From JAVVRP01 sp036654655 (GTDB taxonomy: Bacteria; Bacillota; Clostridia; Christensenellales; UBA1242): DNA of 7,543 nucleotides. Location of the stretch: contig JAVVRP010000020.1 of the NCBI GenBank assembly GCA_036654655.1, positions 1-7,543 of the forward strand, given 5' to 3'. The notes under the pieces were generated by a model. The model was not told the DNA's origin and ran no database searches. It saw nothing but the letters and a program-made list of their open reading frames with translations. The position numbers were made by a program, and so were the translations under genes. Below, one piece after another: positions 1-5,839 of the stretch. Position 1 is the first letter of the stretch. The number at the start of each line of letters is the position of its first letter.

Positions 1-156
1 TATTTTGTCAATCAAAAATACACTTTTTTACAAATAAATTGCAAAAAACATTTATTTTTTAAAGTTTAATTTAATAAATTTAATGTTTATTAAATAAAGA
101 CATTATTTTTTTAATTTTATTACGTGTTGGCTTGTGTCACTTAATCGTAATAATTA

Positions 157-1122
157 CTAAATAATTTCTTTAACACTAAAAATAAAATAATATAAAGCCG
201 TGTCCGCAGATATTTGACCAGACTTAAATCCATATTCCACTTCCGCCAAAAGTTCGTTTATTAATTTTAATTTTTTTTGCGAAAAACTTTGTATTTGATC
301 TCTGGCAATGGTTATTGCAAAAGGCTTTACTTTAAGCAATAGTGAAAGTTCGGCATCGGTGTCTTTGCTTAAACTTGAAAGAAACATTCTTCTAAATGTT
401 GATATAATTGTGGCCAAAATTGATTGCGGTGCGTTGTTTTTTAACAAAGTGTTTAATGTGCTTATTGCATTTTCATACTTTTTTTTAAAAATGTAAGTTG
501 ACAATTCAAAAACGTTTGCCTCCAAACTTTTTGGAACTAAAAGTTCTATGTCTTCCATCATAATTTCTTTGCGAATGCCAACGAAGTCACAAAGTTTTTT
601 ACACTCATTCCAAATTTTGCCAAGCGAAAAAGAAGACAATTCTATTAGCCTGTTTTTAACCTCTATGCTTGCCGTTTTGTTATATGGCAAAAGCCACGTA
701 TCAATAATTTTTTGAAGTTCATAATTTTTTAATTTATTACACTCAACAATTGTTGAAAATTTATTTAAAAAGCCAAATTTTTCATTGCCCCATAAAATAA
801 GAGTTGAATATACATTTGGATTTTCAAAATATTTTATGATATCTTTTTTATCAGATTCACAAAAATCGGCATCCCTAACCAAAATTAACCGTCTGTCAGC
901 ACCAAATGGCATTGATTCCAATTCTGTTAACAATTTTGATGCAGACAATTTTTCATCATCAAGTGTTATAAAATTCATCATTTCATTTGAAAAACAACAT
1001 TTTTGTTTTATAAGTTGAATGCAATTAGAAAATAAAAATTCATCTGCACCAATTAAAAGATATGCTGAATCCAATTTTTTTTTAAGTTCGGTTTCAAGTT
1101 GCTGTGAAGTTATGGTTTTCAT
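157..1122 (-). CDS. holA: DNA polymerase III delta subunit (clamp-loader subunit)
   Basis: The 321-residue product matches the HolA family in length (usually about 320-350) and in signature blocks. YLLIGADEFL at residues 21-30 is the degenerate nucleotide-binding start of domain I, MPFGADRRLILVRD at 71-84 is the conserved LF..RRL.lVrd strand, and the C-terminal helical collar domain ends in DTALYYFIFSVK. In the clamp loader, delta opens the beta sliding clamp and, unlike gamma/tau, does not hydrolyse ATP. The gene runs leftward and ends with TAG. No partner gene such as rpsT or comEC is seen before the window edge. ATG at 1122 is preferred because a promoter with a 17-bp spacer and an extended -10 places the predicted transcription start on the A of this ATG; there is no SD. 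Family assignment is by recognition of motifs, not by a search. Confidence 0.93.
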   Translation of the reverse strand: MKTITSQQLETELKKKLDSAYLLIGADEFLFSNCIQLIKQKCCFSNEMMNFITLDDEKLSASKLLTELESMPFGADRRLILVRDADFCESDKKDIIKYFENPNVYSTLILWGNEKFGFLNKFSTIVECNKLKNYELQKIIDTWLLPYNKTASIEVKNRLIELSSFSLGKIWNECKKLCDFVGIRKEIMMEDIELLVPKSLEANVFELSTYIFKKKYENAISTLNTLLKNNAPQSILATIISTFRRMFLSSLSKDTDAELSLLLKVKPFAITIARDQIQSFSQKKLKLINELLAEVEYGFKSGQISADTALYYFIFSVKEII

Positions 1123-1128
1123 ATCAAT

Positions 1129-1157
1129 ATTTTAGCATTAATTTGCATTTTTTGCAA
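1129..1157 (-). promoter_or_regulatory. holA promoter, predicted leaderless
   Basis: On the minus strand there is a -35 TTGCAA (1157-1152), a 17-bp spacer and a -10 TAAAAT (1134-1129) preceded by TGc, an extended -10. Only 6 nt separate the -10 from the holA ATG, so a start 7 nt after the -10 falls on the A of the ATG. No ribosome binding site fits between them. Confidence 0.65.
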
Positions 1158-1202
1158 GAAAAGAAAATAATGATTCAAAACTCTTTTCTTTTTTTATTGT
1201 TT

Positions 1203-1211
1203 TGTGGATAA
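1203..1211 (-). promoter_or_regulatory. Perfect DnaA box between holA and the GGDEF gene
   Basis: TGTGGATAA on the plus strand is the exact complement of the consensus DnaA box TTATCCACA. It lies 45 bp upstream of the holA -35 and 25 bp upstream of the GGDEF gene -35. It is a single box, so this is not an origin; a regulatory role for DnaA-ATP is possible but unproven. Confidence 0.4.
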
Positions 1212-1236
1212 TTCAAACAAAAATCAAATATTTTGT

Positions 1237-1265
1237 TTGACATTATTTAAAACAAATATTATGAT
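1237..1265 (+). promoter_or_regulatory. Promoter of the diguanylate cyclase gene, near-leaderless
   Basis: A perfect -35 TTGACA (1237-1242), a 17-bp spacer and -10 TATGAT (1260-1265) lie directly before the ATG at 1275. The predicted start at about 1272 leaves a leader of 0-3 nt, with no SD. An imperfect dyad, AAATATTTTGTTT (1226-1238) against AAAACAAATATT (1249-1260), straddles the -35 and could be an operator, although such A/T dyads arise easily in this composition. Confidence 0.7.
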
Positions 1266-1274
1266 TGCTTTATC

Positions 1275-2312
1275 ATGTTAAACATTGAAATTATTAATAT
1301 AATTTTTATTTTTCTTTTGGCAAGAGAAATTGCTTTTAATGTTGCAATTCCATTAATAGAAAGAAAAAAAAGTTTATTTTATGCTGGAAGTTTGTTTTTG
1401 GTTTCTATATTTTGCGCTTTGAATTATTATTTTGGATCTGGTAGCATTGTATTTTTAATTTTACGCTTTATTCTTTATATGGTTTTAATTTATTTTTCAT
1501 TATACTTAATGTTAAAAAAGTTTAATATTTTATTTTCAAAATACGAAAAAATTATAGCGGGTATTTTTGCAGGGCTTTTGTGTGTTATTTTAATTTTGTT
1601 TACAGTGTTTGGATTGTGGCAAATTTATGATAATATGTTAGCATATAACACAATTTATCCAATAACTTTTGTGCTTTTATTGCCTATTATTTATGGGTTT
1701 ATCAAAGTTCTTTGCACAAAAAAGTTGGAAAATAAAATTGACTATGCTTACTTTTTGTATGTTATCTTATTTTTCTGTTTAGATTTTTTTATTCCAAATT
1801 TTCATATTTTTACACTTGCATTTACGCTTGCATTGTTTTCCCTAAGTGTAAATCTAAAATTGCAAGCAAATTCTTATGATTTTTTAACAAAGGTAAAAAA
1901 CAGAAATACTTTTGACAAGTTTGTGGCAAAATTTAAACCGCAAGATGGCATAATATTTTTTATGGATATGGACAGGTTAAAATCTATTAATGATAAATTT
2001 GGACATCACCAAGGCGATGTTTCAATTGCAAATTTTGCCGAACTAATTAATAATTGCGCAGAGAACACGGACAAAATATTTAGAATTGGTGGGGATGAGT
2101 TTGCAGTTTTTTCGGAAAACATTAATTCTCAATTTGAGAATAAACTTAAAAATGCGATTATTTGCTATTCACGCACGCATAAAATTCCAATAAGCATAAG
2201 CATTGGCAGTGCAATAACAACCCCAAGTTGTAATATAGAAAATGTTTTAAATCAAGCAGATAAAAACATGTATAAAAACAAAAGTTTAAAAAATAACAAT
2301 TACTTTAAATAA
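1275..2312 (+). CDS. Membrane-bound diguanylate cyclase (GGDEF domain)
   Basis: The product has 345 residues. Residues 1-195 are very hydrophobic, with about six or seven membrane segments (roughly 5-22, 34-52, 56-80, 92-113, 126-146, 157-174, 177-195), forming an integral-membrane sensor of no recognised named family. A GGDEF domain fills 200-340: the D-x-LT-x-x-x-NR block at 202-210, DMDRLKSIND at 231-240 with metal-binding D231, HHQGD at 244-248, intact GGDEF at 272-276, SISIGSA at 307-313 and ADKNMY at 329-334. With an intact GGDEF it should make cyclic di-GMP from two GTP. The usual inhibitory I-site RxxD before GGDEF reads ENTD (263-266), so product inhibition through that site is probably absent. 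The gene is monocistronic, divergent from holA, and has no SD. No EAL or receiver domain is attached. The sensed signal is unknown. Confidence 0.9.
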   Translation: MLNIEIINIIFIFLLAREIAFNVAIPLIERKKSLFYAGSLFLVSIFCALNYYFGSGSIVFLILRFILYMVLIYFSLYLMLKKFNILFSKYEKIIAGIFAGLLCVILILFTVFGLWQIYDNMLAYNTIYPITFVLLLPIIYGFIKVLCTKKLENKIDYAYFLYVILFFCLDFFIPNFHIFTLAFTLALFSLSVNLKLQANSYDFLTKVKNRNTFDKFVAKFKPQDGIIFFMDMDRLKSINDKFGHHQGDVSIANFAELINNCAENTDKIFRIGGDEFAVFSENINSQFENKLKNAIICYSRTHKIPISISIGSAITTPSCNIENVLNQADKNMYKNKSLKNNNYFK

Positions 2313-2336
2313 ATTTTTTTGTTAACTTATAAAATA

Positions 2337-2365
2337 TTGGCAAATTTTCTTGCATAGTATATTGT
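2337..2365 (+). promoter_or_regulatory. Possible promoter of the M1 peptidase gene
   Basis: TTGGCA (2337-2342), 17 bp, then TATTGT (2360-2365). The -10 is weak, but a start 7 nt later falls exactly on the ATG at 2372 (codon 3 of the long reading frame). TATATT at 2358-2363 with a 15-bp spacer is an alternative. There is no SD before any of the ATGs at 2366, 2372 or 2384. Confidence 0.35.
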
Positions 2366-3904
2366 ATGAAAATGACATTTTTTATGCAAAAGAAAATAAA
2401 ACGAGCAATACATAAAGACAAAAAGCAAATAGTTGCGGGAGTTTTAATTTTAGCATTGCTTAGTGTTGCAGTTGCATTTGTTTCATGCGGAACTCCGTTT
2501 CTTCAAAAAGTTGCAAAAGAAGTAACAAATTATAAAATGAATTTAGAGTATATTGCGGAAGAAAAAAGTATTTCAGGCACTTGTAGTGTAGATTTTTTTA
2601 ACAATTTGGATGTTGTTGTTGAGCAAATTCCTTTTCATTTGCATCCAAATGCGTACAGAGAAGATGCAACTTTAAAACCAGTTGGGCTTGCTGATCAAGC
2701 CTTTGCTTTTCCGCATGGGAAAAGTTTTGGTGACATAAAAATACAAAATGTAAAAAATGGAATAACAAATTTGAAAAACAAAATATGTGGTGATGACCAA
2801 AATATTTTACTGGTTGACCTTGGCCAAAAAGTTTATCCAGATTCCAGATTTGAAGTTGAGATAACTTTTACAACCAAACTTGCCAATATTAATCATAGAT
2901 TAGGTTATGGGGATAACACAATAAATTTATGCAACTTTTTTCCAATTGTTTGCGCTATGAAAAATAACACTTTTGTACAGCATCCATACAATTCAAATGG
3001 TGATCCATTTTTTAGCGAAGTTTCAAATTACGATGTTTCAATTTCTTATCCCAGTTCACTTGCGCTTGCTTCAACAGGAACAAGCACAACCACACAGTTT
3101 AATTCAATCAAAACTTCAAATATAACTGGAAAATCAGTTCGTGATTTTGCAATTATTATTTCTTCCAATTTTGAAATTGCAACACAAAATTACAACGGAA
3201 TTCAAGTTTCTTATTATGGTAATGGCAAAATGCCTGCAACAAAAATGCTAAATATTGCTGTTGACGCCGTAAAAGATTTTGAATTTATGTTTGGAAAATA
3301 TCCATATCCAAGTTTGGCAGTTGTTAATGCAGATTTTTGTCATGGCGGTATGGAGTACCCAATGCTTGTTATGATTTCAAGTTCAATTAATGATGTAAGC
3401 ACATATGAAATGGTTATTGTGCATGAAATTGCTCATCAGTGGTGGTACGGTGTTGTTGGCAATGATCAATTTAATCATGGGTGGCTTGATGAAGGATTGG
3501 CAGAATATTCCACAGCACTTTTTTATAAGGATAAAAACAAAACAATAACTTATGAACAATTAATTGCAAATGCCACAAATAATTATACAACATTTGTAAA
3601 GGCATATAAAAACGTTTTGGAAAAAGTTGACACAAGTATTGATAGGCCAATAGATAAATTTAAAACAAGCCAAGAATATGTTAACATGGCTTATGTAAAG
3701 TCTATGTTAATGTTTGAATCTTTGCATAATTTAATTGGTGATAAAAAGTTTTTTAAAACATTAAAAATTTATTATAATGAAAATGCTTTTAAAATATCTT
3801 CACCTGAAATTCTGATGGCAACATTTAAAAATGAAACAAGAACAGACCTTGACACTTTTTTTGATAGTTGGATTAATGGAAAAGTTGAAATATTAGCAAC
3901 ATAA
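2366..3904 (+). CDS. M1-family zinc metallopeptidase (aminopeptidase-like), membrane-anchored or lipoprotein
   Basis: The product has up to 512 residues. A basic N-terminus (residues 8-20) precedes a hydrophobic segment (21-40) ending FVSC at 38-41. This could be a lipobox (Cys41), or an uncleaved anchor since Phe at -3 is unusual. The catalytic domain has the gluzincin motif HEIAH (353-357) plus the third zinc ligand E376 in WLDEGLAEY, an exact HExxH-x18-E spacing. HGGMEYP (326-332) sits where aminopeptidases have GxMEN, and Y443 in AYVKSML fits the M1 proton-donor tyrosine. A beta-rich domain precedes the catalytic core. The C-terminal helical domain is short, so this is a compact M1 protein like other bacterial extracytoplasmic members. 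The likely role is trimming peptides outside the membrane; substrate is unknown. The start could be 2366, 2372 or 2384; 2372 fits a leaderless mRNA best. Confidence 0.9.
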   Translation: MKMTFFMQKKIKRAIHKDKKQIVAGVLILALLSVAVAFVSCGTPFLQKVAKEVTNYKMNLEYIAEEKSISGTCSVDFFNNLDVVVEQIPFHLHPNAYREDATLKPVGLADQAFAFPHGKSFGDIKIQNVKNGITNLKNKICGDDQNILLVDLGQKVYPDSRFEVEITFTTKLANINHRLGYGDNTINLCNFFPIVCAMKNNTFVQHPYNSNGDPFFSEVSNYDVSISYPSSLALASTGTSTTTQFNSIKTSNITGKSVRDFAIIISSNFEIATQNYNGIQVSYYGNGKMPATKMLNIAVDAVKDFEFMFGKYPYPSLAVVNADFCHGGMEYPMLVMISSSINDVSTYEMVIVHEIAHQWWYGVVGNDQFNHGWLDEGLAEYSTALFYKDKNKTITYEQLIANATNNYTTFVKAYKNVLEKVDTSIDRPIDKFKTSQEYVNMAYVKSMLMFESLHNLIGDKKFFKTLKIYYNENAFKISSPEILMATFKNETRTDLDTFFDSWINGKVEILAT

Positions 3905-3993
3905 AGAATTATTTATTAATATTAAAATTAAAAAAATAAATTTTATTATGTAATTTTTATAATTTCATTGTTAAATAACCATTTTATTTTATT

Positions 3994-4007
3994 TGTGTTA
4001 TAACACA
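3994..4007. repeat. 14-bp perfect palindrome at the edge of the accessory tract
   Basis: TGTGTTATAACACA is a perfect palindrome lying 6 bp before the point (4013) where homology to the downstream MerR/lipocalin gene begins. The rest of 3905-4012 is almost pure A/T, with no gene and no convincing terminator for the M1 gene. The palindrome may be a leftover operator or simply mark the rearrangement junction. Confidence 0.4.
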
Positions 4008-4012
4008 CTATA

Positions 4013-4178
4013 TTTAACTTACACAAAAGGGTTTGTGCTTTCAAAAGCAGATTCAACTGCAAGTGCATATTGGATTAAAAAAATTGACACCAAAGATTAC
4101 CTGTTTATGGAATGGAAATCTGGCGACTACATTTTCGGAAATATGAAACCAAATTTATATGTTTTTGAAAAGGAATAA
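4013..4178 (+). pseudogene. 3' fragment of a MerR/lipocalin-like gene
   Basis: The fragment encodes the last 52 residues of a paralogue of the regulator at 6111-7130. From YTKGFVLSKADSTAS to the final YVFEKE, 48 of 52 residues are identical, with about 8 base differences in 166 bp. Homology starts abruptly at 4013 (matching 6965) and continues past the stop codon through the terminator to about 4236. The open frame can be extended back to a TTG at 3993, but that adds only unrelated residues and there is no SD, so expression is unlikely. It keeps FMEWKSGDY where the intact copy has FMAWKSGDY. The Glu form is what I recall at the C-termini of related lipocalin-like domains, so the fragment is not simply a decayed copy of the intact gene. 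Confidence 0.8.
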
Positions 4179-4193
4179 AAATATTAAAATAAT

Positions 4194-4232
4194 AAAAAAA
4201 GCGTGAGTTTCGGTTAGAAATTCACGCTTTTT
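4194..4232. terminator. Bidirectional rho-independent terminator, copy A
   Basis: The hairpin is 4201-4227: an 11-bp stem of GCGTGA+GTTTC against GAAAT+TCACGC (one G-T pair) with a 5-nt loop GGTTA. A seven-A run precedes it and a five-T run follows. It can therefore stop rightward transcripts from the gene fragment and leftward transcripts of the tRNA. The T run abuts the complement of the tRNA CCA end. Confidence 0.85.
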
Positions 4233-4275
4233 GGTGCTCTCGGCGGGAATCGAACCCACAACAATGCCGTAGGAG
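4232..4275 (-). pseudogene. tRNA-Arg(CCU) 3' half, attachment-site-like remnant A
   Basis: On the minus strand this reads as a tRNA from position 32 to CCA: anticodon loop CTCCTAC (anticodon CCT), stem strand GGCAT, variable TGTT, T-arm GTGGG-TTCGATT-CCCGC (pairing complete), acceptor strand CGAGAGC, discriminator A, CCA. No matching 5' half (GCTCTCG plus D-arm) lies upstream, so it cannot form a tRNA. A break exactly in the anticodon loop is what tyrosine-recombinase integration into tRNA genes leaves at the far end of an element. The adjoining GGAG-aaaacaaa-CTCC inverted repeat could be the core recombinase site. Confidence 0.8.
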
Positions 4276-4411
4276 AAAACAAACTCCCGATAAATCTTTT
4301 ATGTTATCCCCCCATTCCGTCCATTTTGTCAATTATATTCACGATATATCTTTTGCTCTATCCGTTTTGCCTAAAACTGGCAATAACTTTTAATATATCC
4401 TATTCTACCTT

Positions 4412-4428
4412 GGTGTGTTTTGGTGTAT
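4412..4428. promoter_or_regulatory. Paired direct repeats GGTGTRT (arm-like sites), copy A
   Basis: GGTGTGT (4412-4418) and GGTGTAT (4422-4428) are spaced one helical turn apart and followed by TTTTTGCG. The same arrangement occurs at 5822-5839 and 7315-7333, each time about 130-200 bp from a tRNA CCA end. Their placement suggests arm-type binding sites for an integrase or excisionase; this is inference. Confidence 0.45.
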
Positions 4429-4485
4429 TTTTGCGTTAAAAAATAAATAGAATTTTATTTTAATATTAACAAAAATAATAAAATT

Positions 4486-4527
4486 TGGCATAGTGATGTA
4501 CAAATGCCACATATCGCGTGCTATACT
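4486..4527 (+). promoter_or_regulatory. Promoter and possible operator of the barnase-barstar operon
   Basis: An extended -10, TGcTATACT (4519-4527), predicts transcription from about 4534. The -35 is poor (TGTACA at 4497-4502 or TACAAA at 4499-4504). An inverted repeat TGGCAT (4486-4491) / ATGCCA (4504-4509) covers the -35 region, as an operator would. A second candidate, TTGCAT (4574-4579), 17 bp, TATAAT (4597-4602), is good by consensus but would start transcription inside the ATG-4603 reading frame. Confidence 0.45.
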
Positions 4528-4602
4528 ATCTTCGTTTACAAAAGGTTGAAGGATTTAAAGTTATTAAGCCTTTTTGCATTATTAAAGGAGATATGATATA
4601 AT

Positions 4603-4656
4603 ATGGGAATATTTGATGACATTAAAGAAACTATTAGTAATATTTTTATCGATTAA
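4603..4656 (+). pseudogene. Out-of-frame 5' end of the barnase-like gene
   Basis: ATG at 4603 follows an SD AAGGAG (4585-4590, 12 nt away) and encodes MGIFDDIKETISNIFID before TAA. If one T were added to the T5 run at 4643-4647, this frame would continue without a stop (IFYRLTANYTKSKIWREYHLG) into the barnase reading frame, giving a 188-residue protein. The most economical reading is that the true toxin start is here and one base has been lost. A real leader peptide or a slip on TTT are alternatives. Confidence 0.55.
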
Positions 4657-4703
4657 CAGCCAATTATACCAAATCTAAAATATGGAGAGAATATCATTTA
4701 GGA

Positions 4704-5168
4704 ATGACAAAATCACATTGTTTTATTTGTATAAAAAGAAATAATAAAATTTATAAAAAAAACAATGAACCAACATTGCCTGAACATGAAAGATGCGTAT
4801 GCTATTTAGATTGGCTTAGAAGTGTAGCGAGAGGTCAAGCAACAAAACTAGGTATAAATGGGGCTGATTACTATTTGGTAAACTTTTCAAAGTTGCCAAA
4901 CTATTATATCACAAAAGAAGAAGCGACAAAATTAGGATGGACAGCATGGCTTGGCAATTTGGATTCAGTTGCTCCTGGGAAGATGATTGGGGGAGATTTA
5001 TTTTTAAATCGTGAAAAAAAATTACCAGAAGCACCAGGGCGAGTATGGTATGAATGCGATATTGATTATAATGGTGGTTATCGCAATAATTATAGATTAA
5101 TATATTCGAATGATGGCTTGATTTTTAAAACGGATAGTCATTATTTAAGATACATTTCGGTGGAATAA
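4704..5168 (+). CDS. Barnase-family ribonuclease with MuF-like Cys-rich N-terminus
   Basis: The C-terminal part (about 60-154 of 154 residues) lines up with barnase from KLPxxYITKxEAxxLGW through VAPGKxIGGD, LNREKKLP and GRVWYE to the end. The general base E117 (barnase Glu73), R127 (Arg83), R131 (Arg87) and general acid H146 with Y147 (His102, Tyr103) are all present; barnase Lys27 is replaced by Leu83. It should cleave single-stranded RNA. Instead of barnase's signal peptide, residues 6-33 carry CxxC...HxxCxC (C6, C9, H28, C31, C33), resembling the C-terminal zinc-type motif of phage MuF-like head proteins. This points to a toxin domain cut from a larger polymorphic toxin. ATG 4704 has no proper SD; the gene probably began at 4603 before a frame break. 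Its stop overlaps the barstar SD. Confidence 0.88.
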   Translation: MTKSHCFICIKRNNKIYKKNNEPTLPEHERCVCYLDWLRSVARGQATKLGINGADYYLVNFSKLPNYYITKEEATKLGWTAWLGNLDSVAPGKMIGGDLFLNREKKLPEAPGRVWYECDIDYNGGYRNNYRLIYSNDGLIFKTDSHYLRYISVE

Positions 5169-5172
5169 GGAG
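5166..5172 (+). promoter_or_regulatory. Barstar ribosome binding site overlapping the toxin stop
   Basis: TAAGGAG combines the toxin TAA stop (5166-5168) with a strong SD, 7 nt before the barstar ATG at 5180. Ribosomes ending the toxin can therefore start the inhibitor at once, while the strong SD also allows inhibitor synthesis without the toxin being translated. Confidence 0.8.
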
Positions 5173-5179
5173 TAAAAAT

Positions 5180-5458
5180 ATGAAATATGAATTTAATAGA
5201 AATGAATTTGATTGGGCTGAGGGATTTTATAATGTTTTGCAAAAAAAATTTGGATTGCCTGATTGGTTCGGGAAAAATGTAGATGCTTTATGGGATATGT
5301 TAACTGGTTTTGTTCAAACTCCGTGTGAAGTTGTGTTTATAGGCTTTAATAAAAAAGAAAATGATTACAATAAAAATGCAATATCTTTAATTTTAGATTG
5401 CTTTATAGACGCAATGAGAAAGTATCCAGAAAAGTTTAAAGTTTCATTTAAAAATTAA
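5180..5458 (+). CDS. Barstar-family ribonuclease inhibitor
   Basis: The product has 92 residues (barstar has about 90). The barnase-binding segment WFGKNVDALWDMLTGF (29-44) aligns without gaps to barstar YYGENLDALWDCLTGW, and D35, W38 and D39 fall at the same residue numbers as in barstar; Y29 is replaced by W29. It should block the RNase active site in the cytoplasm. It is co-transcribed with the toxin and starts 11 nt after the toxin stop. No terminator follows immediately; 5459-5603 is A/T-rich with no gene, and the next terminator is at 5607-5644. This is the immunity partner of the preceding gene. Confidence 0.92.
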   Translation: MKYEFNRNEFDWAEGFYNVLQKKFGLPDWFGKNVDALWDMLTGFVQTPCEVVFIGFNKKENDYNKNAISLILDCFIDAMRKYPEKFKVSFKN

Positions 5459-5606
5459 TATATTCTATTTGCGACTATTGTTAAAATGAAAAATATTATT
5501 ATAAAGAGGTTTATAAATAATTTCTTTTTATGAATTTTTTTTGTAATACATTTAAAAAACTATAAATTAAATAATTTTAAATATATTACAGTTAACTTTT
5601 ACCAAT

Positions 5607-5644
5607 AAAAAAGCGTGAGTTTCGGTTAGAAATTCACGCTTTTT
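5607..5644. terminator. Bidirectional rho-independent terminator, copy B
   Basis: The stem-loop at 5613-5639 is identical to copy A, with six A before and five T after. It ends rightward transcription of the barnase-barstar operon and would also stop leftward transcripts through the tRNA half. Confidence 0.85.
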
Positions 5645-5687
5645 GGTGCTCTCGGCGGGAATCGAACCCACAACAATGCCGTAGGAG
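5644..5687 (-). pseudogene. tRNA-Arg(CCU) 3' half, attachment-site-like remnant B
   Basis: All 44 nt are identical to remnant A: anticodon loop CTCCTAC through T-arm, acceptor strand CGAGAGC and CCA. No 5' half is present. The acceptor and T-arm differ from the intact tRNA-Arg at 7183-7257 (CGGGAAC, GGCAG/CTGCC), so A and B derive from a different tRNA-Arg gene, perhaps of another host. Confidence 0.8.
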
Positions 5688-5821
5688 AAAACAAACTCCC
5701 GATAAATCTTTTATGTTATCCCCCATTCCGTCCATTTTGTCAATTATATTCACGATATATCTTTTGCGCTATCCGTTTTGCCTAAAACTGGCAATAACTT
5801 TTAATATATTCTATTTTACTT

Positions 5822-5839
5822 GGTGTGTTTTGGGTGTAT
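5822..5839. promoter_or_regulatory. Paired direct repeats GGTGTRT (arm-like sites), copy B
   Basis: GGTGTGT (5822-5828) and GGTGTAT (5833-5839) are followed by TTTTTGCGTTA. The spacing is 11 bp here and 10 bp in copy A because of one extra G. Confidence 0.45.

Larger units (their letters stand above)
4191..4439. repeat. Long direct repeat, copy A (terminator + tRNA half + arm sites)
   Basis: These 249 bp recur at 5604-5850 in the same orientation with 3 substitutions and 4 single-base indels, about 97% identity. The unit contains, in order, the hairpin terminator, a tRNA-Arg 3' half, a GGAG-8-CTCC inverted repeat (4272-4287), about 120 bp of unassigned A/T-rich DNA including the inverted repeat TTGCC/GGCAA (rightward GCCTAAAACTGGC core near 4370-4382), and paired GGTGTRT repeats. 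No protein of useful length is encoded on either strand. Confidence 0.9.

Noticed and set aside
1..11. Minus-strand TTGACA (11-6) that could be the -35 of a gene to the left
   Set aside because: The -10 would lie outside the window, so it cannot be judged.
119..151. Inverted repeat ATTACG/CGTAAT downstream of holA as a terminator
   Set aside because: The arms are only 6 bp with a 21-nt gap and no T run follows in either direction. The rest of 1-156 shows nothing identifiable.
308..1018. Two plus-strand reading frames inside holA (308-496 and 785-1018)
   Set aside because: They lie antisense to a well-recognised gene, have no SD and no recognisable motifs; they are shadows of holA.
4232..4310. 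Copies A and B as complete tRNAs
   Set aside because: The 31 nt upstream of the anticodon loop have no D-arm and no strand complementary to acceptor CGAGAGC.
4290..4440. Minus-strand frame (…DKMDGMG) as the tail of an integrase gene
   Set aside because: It is under about 20 codons between stops, the two copies differ by an indel that shifts the frame, and no integrase catalytic motif is present.
5585..5596. ATTACAGTTAAC as an inverted second copy of the MerR operator (GTTAACTGTAAT at 6068-6079)
   Set aside because: A 12-bp match in A/T-rich DNA is expected by chance over 7.5 kb, and it lies in no promoter context.
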